Source: an uncultured Clostridia bacterium (GTDB lineage Bacteria > Bacillota > Clostridia > Oscillospirales > Ruminococcaceae). Taken from it: DNA of 64,000 nt. Location of the stretch: the NCBI GenBank assembly GCA_947589215.1, contig CANQCL010000001.1:1-64000 (forward strand), given 5' to 3'. Of the stretch, positions 33,477-42,497 are shown piece by piece; position 1 is the first letter of the stretch; each line of letters opens with the position of its first letter. The translations under genes were made by a program, and so were the position numbers. The notes below the pieces were generated by a model. The model was given only the letters and a program-made list of their open reading frames with translations. It did no database searches and was not told where the DNA came from.

Positions 33477-33716
33477 ATGAATAACGAAGCAGTATATTTA
33501 TGGGATTTATCGGTTGGAGAGAAGGCAAAAGTACGAAACATTGAAACATCTGATTTTATAAAAAGGAGAATGCTTGATATGGGTCTTATTAAGGGTACAT
33601 ACATTGAGGTTCTTCAAAAAAGTCCTGCCGGAGATCCCGTTGCATATTTTATAAGAGGAGCAGTTATTGCTCTAAGAGACGAGGATACAAAAAAAATTCT
33701 GGTTGAAAAGATATAA
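33477..33716 (+). CDS. feoA: FeoA, ferrous iron transport accessory protein
   Basis: This 79-residue SH3-like protein starts at ATG 33477; an in-frame upstream extension to 33432 has no ribosome site. It has the typical FeoA pattern: LSVGEKAKVRNIETSDFIKRR, then RMLDMGLIKGTYIEVLQKSP, then RGAVIALRDEDTKKILV. FeoA is needed for Fe(II) uptake by FeoB and probably binds the FeoB cytoplasmic part. It lies 93 bp ahead of feoB with a terminator-like hairpin between them. Confidence 0.9.
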   Translation: MNNEAVYLWDLSVGEKAKVRNIETSDFIKRRMLDMGLIKGTYIEVLQKSPAGDPVAYFIRGAVIALRDEDTKKILVEKI

Positions 33717-33741
33717 ACGAATTATTGCGAAAAAACTAATA

Positions 33742-33774
33742 AAGTGCGTTACCCCCTAACGCACTTATATTTTT
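33742..33774 (+). terminator. Terminator-like hairpin between feoA and feoB
   Basis: AAGTGCGTTA (33742-33751) pairs with TAACGCACTT (33757-33766) around CCCCC, followed by ATATTTTT. It would lower feoB relative to feoA unless read through. Confidence 0.7.
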
Positions 33775-33809
33775 ACATAAATGATTGCTCTCACAAAGGA
33801 GGAGTTTCT

Positions 33810-35720
33810 ATGACTCAAAATAAAACGAATGATATTTTACAAGGTCATGAAAATACAAACGACAGCAAAAAAATAATAGCGCTTGCAGGAAATCCCAATG
33901 TTGGTAAATCAACAATTTTCAATGCACTTACAGGGCTTAACCAGCATACAGGCAACTGGACCGGAAAAACCGTATCAAACGCAGTAGGAAAATACACATA
34001 TAACGGCAAAACCTACGAGCTTGTTGATCTGCCAGGTACATATTCGCTTTTTGCAGGTTCGGCTGAGGAGGAGGTCGCAAGGGACTATATAGAAAGCGGC
34101 GAGCCCGACGCAGTTATCATCGTCTGCGATGCGACCTGTCTGGAGAGAAACTTAAACCTCACTTTACAGATAATCAACATTTCAAGCCGTGTGATTTTAT
34201 GCGTAAACCTTATGGACGAGGCTGAGAAAAAAGGTATAACAATTGATTGCGACGAACTGTCGCTTCAACTGGGTTGCGAGGTGGTAAGCGTAGTTGCCAG
34301 AAGTGAAAAAGGGCTAGAAGAACTAAAAGCAAAGGCAGAAGACGTTTGCGAGTCCCCTCCTCAGAAATTCTTAAAAAGGATAGATTTCAGCGATTGTAAA
34401 ACCGAAGAGGATCGCACAGAAAAATACGTTTCCGCCGGCGAAGAAATTGCAAAAAAGTGCGTTATATTTAACAAAAAGCATTACGACAAGCGTGACAGGA
34501 TACTCGACAAAATATTTACCTCACGGCTCACAGGAATACCTATAATGCTTCTACTTTTAGGCGGTATATTCTGGCTCACAATAGTAGGTGCAAACTATCC
34601 GTCGGAGATGTTATCAAAGCTTTTTAACTTTATGCAAACATATATTTCTTCTTTTTTTGAATACATAAATGCGCCGTTATGGCTAAGCGGTATTTTAGTT
34701 GACGGAGTATATAAGACCGTCACCTGGGTGGTTTCTGTAATGCTTCCGCCTATGGCTATTTTCTTTCCTCTTTTCACATTGCTTGAGGACTTTGGATATC
34801 TTCCCAGAGTGGCGTTTAACTTAGACAAATTCTTTAGAAAATCAGGCGCAGACGGCAAAGCCGCACTCACAATGTGTATGGGATTTGGATGCAATGCCTG
34901 TGGGGTTATTGGATGCCGAATAATCTCATCTCCCAGAGAACGCATTATAGCAATGCTTACAAACTCTTTTGTTCCCTGCAACGGACGTTTCCCAACGCTC
35001 ATTGCAATTATAACTATGTTTCTTATAGGCGGAGTAAGCTCGTCATTGGGGAATTCTCTGTTATGCGCATTGGTTCTTTTGCTTGTGATAGTTCTCGGAG
35101 TTATTATTACGCTCACAGCCTCTAGATTTCTTTCAAAAACAGTATTAAAAGGAGAATCTACCTGCTTTGCTCTTGAACTACCCCCTTACCGCCGACCTCA
35201 GATAGGGAAGGTAATAATACGTTCCATACTTGACAGAACACTGTTTGTTTTAGGGCGAGCTGTAACTGTCGCTGTTCCGGCAGGAGCGATCATATGGATT
35301 TTTGCTAATGTTAACATAGGTGACAACACCTTGATAAATGCTGTTTCCGGCTTTCTCGACCCGTTTGCTTCATTAATAGGTTTAGACGGTATAATTCTGC
35401 TTGCATTTATTCTGGGTTTTCCCGCAAACGAAATAGTTTTCCCGATAATACTTATGGCGTATTTATCACAGGGCTCGCTTATTGAATACGAAAGCCTTTC
35501 TCAGCTGCACGATCTTCTGCTTGCCAACGGCTGGACCGTTACCACTGCAATATGCACAATGCTCTTCTCGCTCTGCCACTTCCCATGCTCGACAACTATG
35601 ATTTCAATTTATAAGGAAACTAAGAGCAAAAAGTACACGGCGATAGCGTTTTTGCTTCCTCTCTGCATTGGAATACTGATTTGCTTTATTGTAAAAAATC
35701 TGTTATCGCTTGTGCTATAA
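33810..35720 (+). CDS. feoB: FeoB, ferrous iron transporter
   Basis: ATG 33810 follows AAAGGAGGAG, so I reject the longer frame starting at 33744. The product is 636 residues. The N-terminal GTPase has G1 GNPNVGKST (about 27), G3 DLPGT and G4 NLMDEA. The C-terminal part has about eight to ten membrane helices with two Gate-type domains, including MCMGFGCNACGV and LCHFPCSTTM, whose cysteines line the metal pathway. It is shorter than the about 770 residues of E. coli FeoB, as in many Firmicutes. It imports Fe(II) at the cytoplasmic membrane. Confidence 0.95.
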   Translation: MTQNKTNDILQGHENTNDSKKIIALAGNPNVGKSTIFNALTGLNQHTGNWTGKTVSNAVGKYTYNGKTYELVDLPGTYSLFAGSAEEEVARDYIESGEPDAVIIVCDATCLERNLNLTLQIINISSRVILCVNLMDEAEKKGITIDCDELSLQLGCEVVSVVARSEKGLEELKAKAEDVCESPPQKFLKRIDFSDCKTEEDRTEKYVSAGEEIAKKCVIFNKKHYDKRDRILDKIFTSRLTGIPIMLLLLGGIFWLTIVGANYPSEMLSKLFNFMQTYISSFFEYINAPLWLSGILVDGVYKTVTWVVSVMLPPMAIFFPLFTLLEDFGYLPRVAFNLDKFFRKSGADGKAALTMCMGFGCNACGVIGCRIISSPRERIIAMLTNSFVPCNGRFPTLIAIITMFLIGGVSSSLGNSLLCALVLLLVIVLGVIITLTASRFLSKTVLKGESTCFALELPPYRRPQIGKVIIRSILDRTLFVLGRAVTVAVPAGAIIWIFANVNIGDNTLINAVSGFLDPFASLIGLDGIILLAFILGFPANEIVFPIILMAYLSQGSLIEYESLSQLHDLLLANGWTVTTAICTMLFSLCHFPCSTTMISIYKETKSKKYTAIAFLLPLCIGILICFIVKNLLSLVL

Positions 35721-35757
35721 GTATAGCCTTATGCATAAAATGTATTTGGTGATAAGT

Positions 35758-36273
35758 ATGAATAAAATCAAAAGGTTTGAAACTGTATCTTTTTTCTTTG
35801 CGTCAGTTGTAGGAACGCTTATGCATTTTATATACGAATGGACAAATGAAAGTCCTATTACAGCTCTTATAGCGCCGGTAAACGAAAGCGTTTTTGAGCA
35901 TCTAAAGCTGACCTTTTTTCCTCTTTTGGCTTTTGCCGTTTTTGAATACTTTTTCATAGGCAAAATACATCACGGCTTTTTCTGTATCAAAGCTAAATCA
36001 ATACTTCTCGGCATACTAAGCGTTTTGGTTCTTTATTACACCTACACAGGTATTATCGGGAAAAACTATATGATTCCCGACGTTTTGATTTTCTATATCA
36101 GCGTTTTAATTTCTACTCTTTACTTTGTTAAAAATTACAAGCCGAACAAAAGCAATAACATACTAGGTATTATAATTTTTATTTTAGTTTGGATAATATT
36201 TATAGTATTCACTTTCTCAACACCGCATATTAATTTGTTTTTAGACCCAAGAGGATTTTACGGAATCAAATAA
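35758..36273 (+). CDS. DUF6512-type integral membrane protein
   Basis: I take ATG 35758 as start (MNKIKRFETVSFFFASVVG). The product is about 171 residues with five membrane helices (about 10-28, 45-62, 75-93, 103-120, 135-155). NESPITALIAPVNESVFEHLKL is a conserved-looking segment between helices one and two, resembling the DUF6512 family. Function is unknown. It starts 37 bp after feoB on the same strand, so it may be co-transcribed. Confidence 0.65.
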   Translation: MNKIKRFETVSFFFASVVGTLMHFIYEWTNESPITALIAPVNESVFEHLKLTFFPLLAFAVFEYFFIGKIHHGFFCIKAKSILLGILSVLVLYYTYTGIIGKNYMIPDVLIFYISVLISTLYFVKNYKPNKSNNILGIIIFILVWIIFIVFTFSTPHINLFLDPRGFYGIK

Positions 36274-36277
36274 ATAA

Positions 36278-36330
36278 AAATCGGAGACTTTTACCTGTAC
36301 TTATTCAGCACAAAAATGTCTCCGATTTGT
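36278..36330. terminator. Bidirectional terminator
   Basis: AAATCGGAGAC and GTCTCCGATTT form an 11-bp stem between two converging genes, with T runs on both sides. Confidence 0.8.
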
Positions 36331-36334
36331 TATA

Positions 36335-38182
36335 TTAATGCTTTACATAATAAAGAGGATTAAGTCTTTTCTTTATTTTAGCAGAAGGGTTATCCTGTAC
36401 CCTAAATTCAAAGTGAAGATGCGGACCTGTTGAATAACCGGTAGAGCCGACAGTTCCCAGCATCTGACCTGATGATATGTACTGTCCTACCTTGACTTTA
36501 ACGCTTGTCATATGACCGTAGATAACTCGCAGAATTATCTTTTTCCCATCAATCTTAAACGTGCTTCTAACAACAACATAATTTCCAAAGCCGCCTCCGC
36601 AGCCGCACGATCTTGTTTTACCGTAGTTATGCTTACAGCCCTTATTTATTGAATCTACTATTCCGCCTTTGGTAGCGATTATTTTTGCACCCTTTATACT
36701 TTTTCCGTTTGAAGCAATATCAGTACCCGAGTGTTTACCCGAAGCGTACATACCCGACTTATTATTATATTTCTGAGATATATAGTAAAATCCCGGTACA
36801 GGCCATCTGAACGACAATGTAAGAACAGATTTTTTAGCCGACATCTTTCCTTTTAAGGTCTTACCGTTTAGCTGTTTATAAGCAATTACTTTGTACTTAT
36901 ATGTTTTTGATTTTTTTAGGTTTTTATTTGTATATGTAAACTTTGTATTACCCGCTATTTTAGCGATCCTTACATACTTTTTAGAATTCTTTTTATATCT
37001 GTATATAATATAACCGCTTGCTCCGTTGATTTTTTTCCATCTTATCTGAACAGAGTGATTCTTGCCTATCAACTGAACGATTTTAGAGTCATCCGGAACA
37101 GTCATCGTTTCTAGAACATTGGCTGATAAATTTGATATATAATCTACTCCGTCAACTGTAAGATAAGTCGCTATTTTAAAGTTATATATTTCTCCTGCGG
37201 TAAGTCCTTTAACAGTGCAATGCAAAGTATTAGAATCATTAATCGTTTTCTTTAAAACATACTTCTTAACCGAGAAGTCGTAAACATATATTTTATAACC
37301 TGTAATTCCGCCCGCCATTGTCCAATCCAGTCTTAGTGACGTCTTTTTAGGGTTGCTGTACGATATAAGACCGTTAGCTTTAGGAATTATCTTAAATTCA
37401 ATAACTCTTACCCCTGTTACGTTTTCAATTCCCGTTACAGTTATCGTCGCTGTTCCTATGTTTATATTGTTTGAATAGCTTAGCGTATAGTCCTTTCCCA
37501 ATACAAGTTTATAGTCCTCTATTTTGGCTAATATGTCAGGCGTAACAGCACTGCCTGTGTATGTTACGTTTTCAACTGAAACATTTACATCAAAATTTAT
37601 GTCAGCCGCATAAATTACAAATTCAAGAGTTTTCTCCCCTGTGAAATTTCCAATTCCTTTGACTGTCACCGTAGCTGTACCGACATTGATGTTATTAGTA
37701 TAACTTAAAGTATAGTCTATGTCCTTAACTAATTTATAATCTTCATACTCAGCGTTAACATCAGGGGTAACTTCTACACCTTTATATGTATAATTCGGTA
37801 TTTCAGATATTTCGACATCATTTATATTTGTTGGATATTTAACATTTACCTCGCAATAAACCGGCTCTGCAGTTCCGTCCGACGTTGATATAACTATCCT
37901 TGTGCTGCCGCTATCTAATGCCGTAACCAGTCCCTTTTCATCGACAGTACAAATGCTTTCATTCTCACTTTTATAATTCAGAGTACCTCCAGAAGAAATT
38001 TTTGCATCTATTTGAGCAGTTTGTCCGATAGTCAGATTAAAAACACTCTTAGAGACTTCAATCTCGTTTTCTGCTGCATATGATGTAATTGCAACAGGAA
38101 TAATTACGCAAATCAAAGCTATAAATAACGTCATTAATGCTGTTTTAATGATCTTGTTGTCGAAATCTTTATGTATATTCAT
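36335..38182 (-). CDS. Secreted M23 peptidase with Ig-like and Fn3 domains
   Basis: This 615-residue exported protein has a signal segment (about 14-34). Next come a Big_2-type domain (about 37-115), two similar beta domains (about 117-190 and 195-268; both contain DYTLSY.NNIN.GTAT), two Fn3 domains (about 272-355 and 362-455), and a C-terminal LytM/M23 peptidase (about 470-612). The active-site residues are intact: HSGTD, YGHM and HLHFE. It should cleave peptidoglycan peptide bridges outside the cell. The extra domains likely bind wall or carbohydrate. It contrasts with the degenerate M23 domain at 18,870. Confidence 0.88.
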   Translation of the reverse strand: MNIHKDFDNKIIKTALMTLFIALICVIIPVAITSYAAENEIEVSKSVFNLTIGQTAQIDAKISSGGTLNYKSENESICTVDEKGLVTALDSGSTRIVISTSDGTAEPVYCEVNVKYPTNINDVEISEIPNYTYKGVEVTPDVNAEYEDYKLVKDIDYTLSYTNNINVGTATVTVKGIGNFTGEKTLEFVIYAADINFDVNVSVENVTYTGSAVTPDILAKIEDYKLVLGKDYTLSYSNNINIGTATITVTGIENVTGVRVIEFKIIPKANGLISYSNPKKTSLRLDWTMAGGITGYKIYVYDFSVKKYVLKKTINDSNTLHCTVKGLTAGEIYNFKIATYLTVDGVDYISNLSANVLETMTVPDDSKIVQLIGKNHSVQIRWKKINGASGYIIYRYKKNSKKYVRIAKIAGNTKFTYTNKNLKKSKTYKYKVIAYKQLNGKTLKGKMSAKKSVLTLSFRWPVPGFYYISQKYNNKSGMYASGKHSGTDIASNGKSIKGAKIIATKGGIVDSINKGCKHNYGKTRSCGCGGGFGNYVVVRSTFKIDGKKIILRVIYGHMTSVKVKVGQYISSGQMLGTVGSTGYSTGPHLHFEFRVQDNPSAKIKKRLNPLYYVKH

Positions 38183-38264
38183 TTTTTACTCTCCTTTTAA
38201 ATCCTTTTTAACTAAATCTACACTTCGTTTTATACCGCTTCTACAACAAGTATGTTGTTAAATA

Positions 38265-39440
38265 CTACTTCAAAGCACCGTACACTATCTGTCTCAGCTT
38301 TCTTGTAGTTTCATTACAGCCTGCTCCGCAGCGCTGAATAAAGTATAAAAATATCATATTATCCTCCGGCGAAATGGTAACATAATCGCCTGTCCAGCCG
38401 TCCCAGCCGAATTCTCCTAGACTTGCATTTGTATCAGCGGCAGCCTTGTCGGTGAGAATTCTCAGATAATTACCGTAACCATAGCCCTTTGTTGCGCCGT
38501 AATAAAGTGCAGGCATCTGATAATCGGTCATCTGGTTTGTAGTCATATACTCGACCGTCTTTCTGCCCAGAATCCTCTTACCGTTATACTCGCCCTTATT
38601 AAGCAGCATACTTGCAAACTTCATATAATCGTCAAGGGTCGAAACAAGCCCTGCTCCGCCCGATTCAAATGCAGGAGGCTTTTTATAATCTGTAAGGAGC
38701 AAATGAAAATCGTTGAAAACCACAGGTTTCTTTTCAACTTCATCGTAATAATAAATTTGAGCCAGCCGGTTATACTTTTCACTTGGTATGTAAAATCCCG
38801 TGTCTACCATATCAAGCGGTTCAAAAATTTCCTTCTTCAAAAATTCAGAGAACCTCATACCGCTTACTTTTTCAATAACTGCCCCCATAACGTCTGAACA
38901 CGTTCCGTATGTCCAGCTCTCTCCGGGGTGGAACATCAAAGGCTTTTGTGCTAAAAGCTCGGCGATTTGCAAGGTGGTGAACTCCTCGCCGTTTTTCATA
39001 CGCATTTTCAAATCATCATAAAGCTTTTGCATCTCAGCGCACGATTCGCACCAGTCTCCTCCGTAGACCATTCCTGCTGTCATATTTAATAAGTTATAAA
39101 GCGTGATATCGCTTTTTGCCGGAATATACTTGCCGTCTTTTATAACATTCATATTTTCATAAACGCTTATGTAGTTCTTAACAGGGTTTTCAAGGTCAAT
39201 TAATCCTCTCTCAAACAGAATCATTGCTGCAACGGCAGTTATCGGCTTAGTAAGCGAGAACAGTCTGAAAATCGTATCACTGCTCATTTTTTTGCCCTTT
39301 TCTATGTCAGCATAACCGTATTCCCTTCTGAATACGACCTCACCATCTTTTAAAACTGCCGTGCTCGCTCCAGATATCTTACCGTCCGCAATTTCTTTAT
39401 TGATAACATCAGACAAATAGTTAAGCTTGTCTATGTACAT
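38265..39440 (-). CDS. Serine hydrolase of the class C beta-lactamase family
   Basis: This 391-residue protein has the catalytic SxxK motif SLTK at about 61-64 (FRLFSLTKPITAVAAM) and a YGT motif at about 187, in the place of the family's YxN. There is no signal peptide, so it is probably cytoplasmic. Such proteins are esterases, DD-peptidases or beta-lactamases, and substrate cannot be told from sequence. It is a single gene with no obvious partner. TCTWCxSC-like cysteines (GDWCESCAEM) near residue 125 are unusual for the family. Confidence 0.8.
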   Translation of the reverse strand: MYIDKLNYLSDVINKEIADGKISGASTAVLKDGEVVFRREYGYADIEKGKKMSSDTIFRLFSLTKPITAVAAMILFERGLIDLENPVKNYISVYENMNVIKDGKYIPAKSDITLYNLLNMTAGMVYGGDWCESCAEMQKLYDDLKMRMKNGEEFTTLQIAELLAQKPLMFHPGESWTYGTCSDVMGAVIEKVSGMRFSEFLKKEIFEPLDMVDTGFYIPSEKYNRLAQIYYYDEVEKKPVVFNDFHLLLTDYKKPPAFESGGAGLVSTLDDYMKFASMLLNKGEYNGKRILGRKTVEYMTTNQMTDYQMPALYYGATKGYGYGNYLRILTDKAAADTNASLGEFGWDGWTGDYVTISPEDNMIFLYFIQRCGAGCNETTRKLRQIVYGALK

Positions 39441-39537
39441 TTAATCACCGCCCTATATTTTTAATTCAAAGCATAAAATACTGCAAAATGCTGTATTAAA
39501 TATAAGTATAACACAGTTAATACCCCTTTTCAAGAAA

Positions 39538-39572
39538 AAAAGAACCCCTGCAAACAGCTTTACAGAAGTCCT
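39538..39572 (-). terminator. Terminator after copA
   Basis: On the minus strand GGACTTCTGT and GCAGGGGTTC pair with several G-U pairs, followed by TTTTTT. It is weaker than the other terminators here. Confidence 0.5.
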
Positions 39573-39595
39573 TTAAGAGATTGTTTTATTTTCAC

Positions 39596-39817
39596 TTATT
39601 TTTCACTTGCTTTGTAGCCTGCGTCCTCTACCGCTTTAATAAGCGTTTGAATATCAACGTCCTTTGACAGGTTGATATACGCCAATCCTTTTTTCAGGTT
39701 TACCTCAGCCTTAACTCCGTCAATGGCGTTTAACGCTGACTCAACAGTTCCGGAGCAGTGAGAACAGCTCATACCCTCAACCTTTAATGTTACATCGCAC
39801 TTTACCTTTCCAAACAT
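39596..39817 (-). CDS. copZ: Possible internal CopZ-like copper chaperone
   Basis: Within copA, minus-strand AAAGGAGGACAAAGATATG puts AGGAGG eight bases ahead of an in-frame ATG at 39,817. The 73-residue product is a complete HMA domain with MSCSHC, the size of a normal CopZ. It could therefore be made both as the tail of CopA and as a free chaperone. Alternatively, copZ was fused by loss of a stop codon, and the site is a relic. Confidence 0.55.
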   Translation of the reverse strand: MFGKVKCDVTLKVEGMSCSHCSGTVESALNAIDGVKAEVNLKKGLAYINLSKDVDIQTLIKAVEDAGYKASEK

Positions 39818-42115
39818 ATCTTTGTCCTCCTTTGTATTATTAAGCCCCTTATCAGAGCTTTTATTTAGATTTTTAGGCTTGAAAAATCTAAGCCTTAATG
39901 CGTTTGTTACAACGCATACGCTGCTTAAGCTCATCGCCGCCGCTGCGAGCATTGGCGACAGCTTTATGCTAAACGCACTATAGAAAACCCCTGCCGCTAT
40001 CGGTATACCTACTGTGTTGTAGAAAAACGCCCAAAACAGATTTTCCTTTATGTTTTTAATGACTGCCTTGCTCAAATCAATAGCTGTACAAACGTCAAAA
40101 ATATCATTTTTCATCAAAACAACATCAGCGCTCTCAATGGCAATATCAACGCCAGCGCCTATCGCAATTCCTACGTCCGCCCTTGCAAGCGCAGGAGCGT
40201 CGTTGATACCGTCGCCCACCATAGCAACCTTGTTTCCGCTTTCTTGAATAGAGGCAACAACACCTTCTTTTTCCTGCGGAAGCACGTTTGCAATTACATT
40301 ATCAATACCCAGCTTTTTTCTGACAGTCTCGGCAGTATTTTTGTTGTCGCCTGTAAGCATTGTGACCCTTACTCCGCTTTTTTTCAAAAGTTTAACAGCG
40401 TCATAGCTTGTCGACTTTACCTTATCAGCGACTGCAATAATACCAACAGCCTTATTTTCATCAGCGACTATCAAAGGAGTTTTTCCCTCAAGAGATAAGC
40501 TTTGTAAATCATTTTCTACATCTTCATAGTCAATATTATTTGCTTTGATGTAAGCAGAATTACCTATATAATATCCTTTTCCGTCAACTTCTCCGAAAAC
40601 GCCTTTGCCGAACTCCGCTTTAAAACCGTTAACGTTAAGAAATGAAAGTTCTTGCCTTTCAAATTCTCTTACCACAGCGTCCGCAAGAGGATGCTCGCTC
40701 ATATTTTCAATGCTTCCTGCAATCTGTACAAGCGTCTTTTCATCAAGGCCATTCGCAATAATATCAGTAACTCCGGGTTTCCCCTCAGTCAGCGTTCCCG
40801 TCTTGTCAAGAACAACGTCTGTTACGTTGTGAAGAGCCTCTAAAGCCTCTCCCGATTTTATTAGAATACCGTTCTGCGCTGATTTTCCTGTTCCCACCAT
40901 AATTGCAACAGGAGTTGCAAGACCTAACGCGCATGGACAGGAAACCACCAGAACCGAAATAGCTATACTCATAGCAAACTCAAAGCTTGCTCCGCAGATC
41001 AGCCATACAATTAACGCAATAATTGCAATAGCTATCACAATGGGAACAAAAATTCCCGACACTTTATCCGCTATTTTTGCAATAGGCGCTTTTGATGAGG
41101 ACGCCTCCTCAACAAGCTTGATTATCTGAGAAAGAGTCGTATTCTCGCCTACTCTTGTAGCTTTGTATTTTAAATATCCGCTGCTTAGCATCGTAGCTGA
41201 TATAACGCTTTCCCCTGCCGTTTTAGAAACAGGCACGCTCTCCCCTGTAATAGCAGACTGGTCAAGACTTCCCTCGCCCTCTATTATCTCGCCGTCAACA
41301 GCAATTCTCTCTCCTGCTTTGGCTAATACTATATCTCCCTCACGAATATCCTCAACTAAAATTTCGGTTTCTTTGCCGTCTTTTATTACCGTTGCCGTTT
41401 CGGGAGCAAGATTCAAAAGCCTGTCTATAGCCTCGCTGGTTTTAGATTTAGACCGTGTCTCAAGATATTTTCCGACCGTTATAAGCGTAAGTATTGTAGC
41501 CGCAGATTCAAAATACAGATCCATATGGAATCTTTCCACAGTTTCCATATCGCCGATTTTTAACCCTACAGCTATTCGGATTATCGCATATAAGCCGTAT
41601 AAGAAAGCTGACGCCGAACCTATAGCTATAAGACTGTCCATATTAGGAGCGCCCTTAAAAAGGTTTTTAAATCCTACTGTATAGTATTTATAGTTTATTA
41701 TCATTATCGGTATACAAAAAACAAGCTGTATCAATGCAAAATTAAGAGCGTTTCCGGCACCCATAAATATTGAAGGTATAGGAAGTCCCAGCATATGCCC
41801 CATAGAAATATACATAAGTGGAATTAAAAGACAAACTGAGGAAATGAGCCTTTTAAGCATTGTTTTTTCAGCTTCGCTTTTTACGCCTGATGTTATGCTG
41901 CTTTTTGCGTCAAAAAGATTAGCGCCGTAACCTGCCTCCTTGACAGCCGCTATAATATCATCTACACTAAGGCTGTCGTCATATTCCGCCGTCATAGAAT
42001 TTGTAAGCAAATTGACAGAAACGCTTTTTATGCCGTCAAGCTTTGAAACTGCCCTCTCAACCCTTGCCGAGCAAGCCGAACAAGTCATTCCCGAAATGGC
42101 AAATTTATTTTTCAT
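39596..42115 (-). CDS. copA: CopA-type copper-exporting P1B ATPase with fused CopZ domain
   Basis: This 839-residue P-type ATPase has an N-terminal HMA domain (MTCSAC, about 8-13), about eight membrane helices, the metal-site motif SCPCALG (about 393), the phosphorylation motif DKTGT (about 437) and the hinge GDGIND (about 637). It pumps Cu(I) out of the cell. Unusually, after helix eight it has a linker (SDKGLNNTKEDKD) and then a second HMA domain with MSCSHC (about 767-839). The last part has its own ribosome site and start codon. The start follows AAGGGGGAGGAAGCC. No copper repressor gene is nearby. Confidence 0.93.
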   Translation of the reverse strand: MKNKFAISGMTCSACSARVERAVSKLDGIKSVSVNLLTNSMTAEYDDSLSVDDIIAAVKEAGYGANLFDAKSSITSGVKSEAEKTMLKRLISSVCLLIPLMYISMGHMLGLPIPSIFMGAGNALNFALIQLVFCIPIMIINYKYYTVGFKNLFKGAPNMDSLIAIGSASAFLYGLYAIIRIAVGLKIGDMETVERFHMDLYFESAATILTLITVGKYLETRSKSKTSEAIDRLLNLAPETATVIKDGKETEILVEDIREGDIVLAKAGERIAVDGEIIEGEGSLDQSAITGESVPVSKTAGESVISATMLSSGYLKYKATRVGENTTLSQIIKLVEEASSSKAPIAKIADKVSGIFVPIVIAIAIIALIVWLICGASFEFAMSIAISVLVVSCPCALGLATPVAIMVGTGKSAQNGILIKSGEALEALHNVTDVVLDKTGTLTEGKPGVTDIIANGLDEKTLVQIAGSIENMSEHPLADAVVREFERQELSFLNVNGFKAEFGKGVFGEVDGKGYYIGNSAYIKANNIDYEDVENDLQSLSLEGKTPLIVADENKAVGIIAVADKVKSTSYDAVKLLKKSGVRVTMLTGDNKNTAETVRKKLGIDNVIANVLPQEKEGVVASIQESGNKVAMVGDGINDAPALARADVGIAIGAGVDIAIESADVVLMKNDIFDVCTAIDLSKAVIKNIKENLFWAFFYNTVGIPIAAGVFYSAFSIKLSPMLAAAAMSLSSVCVVTNALRLRFFKPKNLNKSSDKGLNNTKEDKDMFGKVKCDVTLKVEGMSCSHCSGTVESALNAIDGVKAEVNLKKGLAYINLSKDVDIQTLIKAVEDAGYKASEK

Positions 42116-42413
42116 AAACAGGCTTCCTCCCCCTTGAAATCTCTGTAAATCATAAACAATTAGTTGTTGCTAATTCATATTATACTACTATGATAAATCA
42201 ATGTCAAATTTTAAGCCTAAAATAACATCAGTATTTATAGTATATGTAAACAATACAAAAAAATCAAACGCATATATATTTATTCAAAATATATTGCAGT
42301 TTGTTTTTGGTTAATTTCAACTAAGCGGTTAGTTATAAATTGTTTAAAGTTACAAAAATTATTTTTTTAAGGTTATTCTGTGACTTGTTTTGTTAAATTT
42401 GAGCAAAAATTCA

Positions 42414-42442
42414 TTGACAGTAAGAGCTTTTTATGATATATT
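42414..42442 (+). promoter_or_regulatory. Promoter of first solute-binding protein gene
   Basis: TTGACA (42414-42419), 17 bp, TATATT (42437-42442). The 382-bp gap to copA also holds a small palindrome AACTAA-GCGG-TTAGTT (42320-42335), a possible operator. No ORF is seen in the gap. Confidence 0.75.
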
Positions 42443-42497
42443 TAACATATGGTGTGAGCAATCACAGCAAATAAAATTTTTATAAGGAGGTTAATTT

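Noticed and set aside
33744-33809. 22-residue N-terminal extension of FeoB
   Set aside because: It overlaps the hairpin. AAAGGAGGAG and the start at 33810 fit better.
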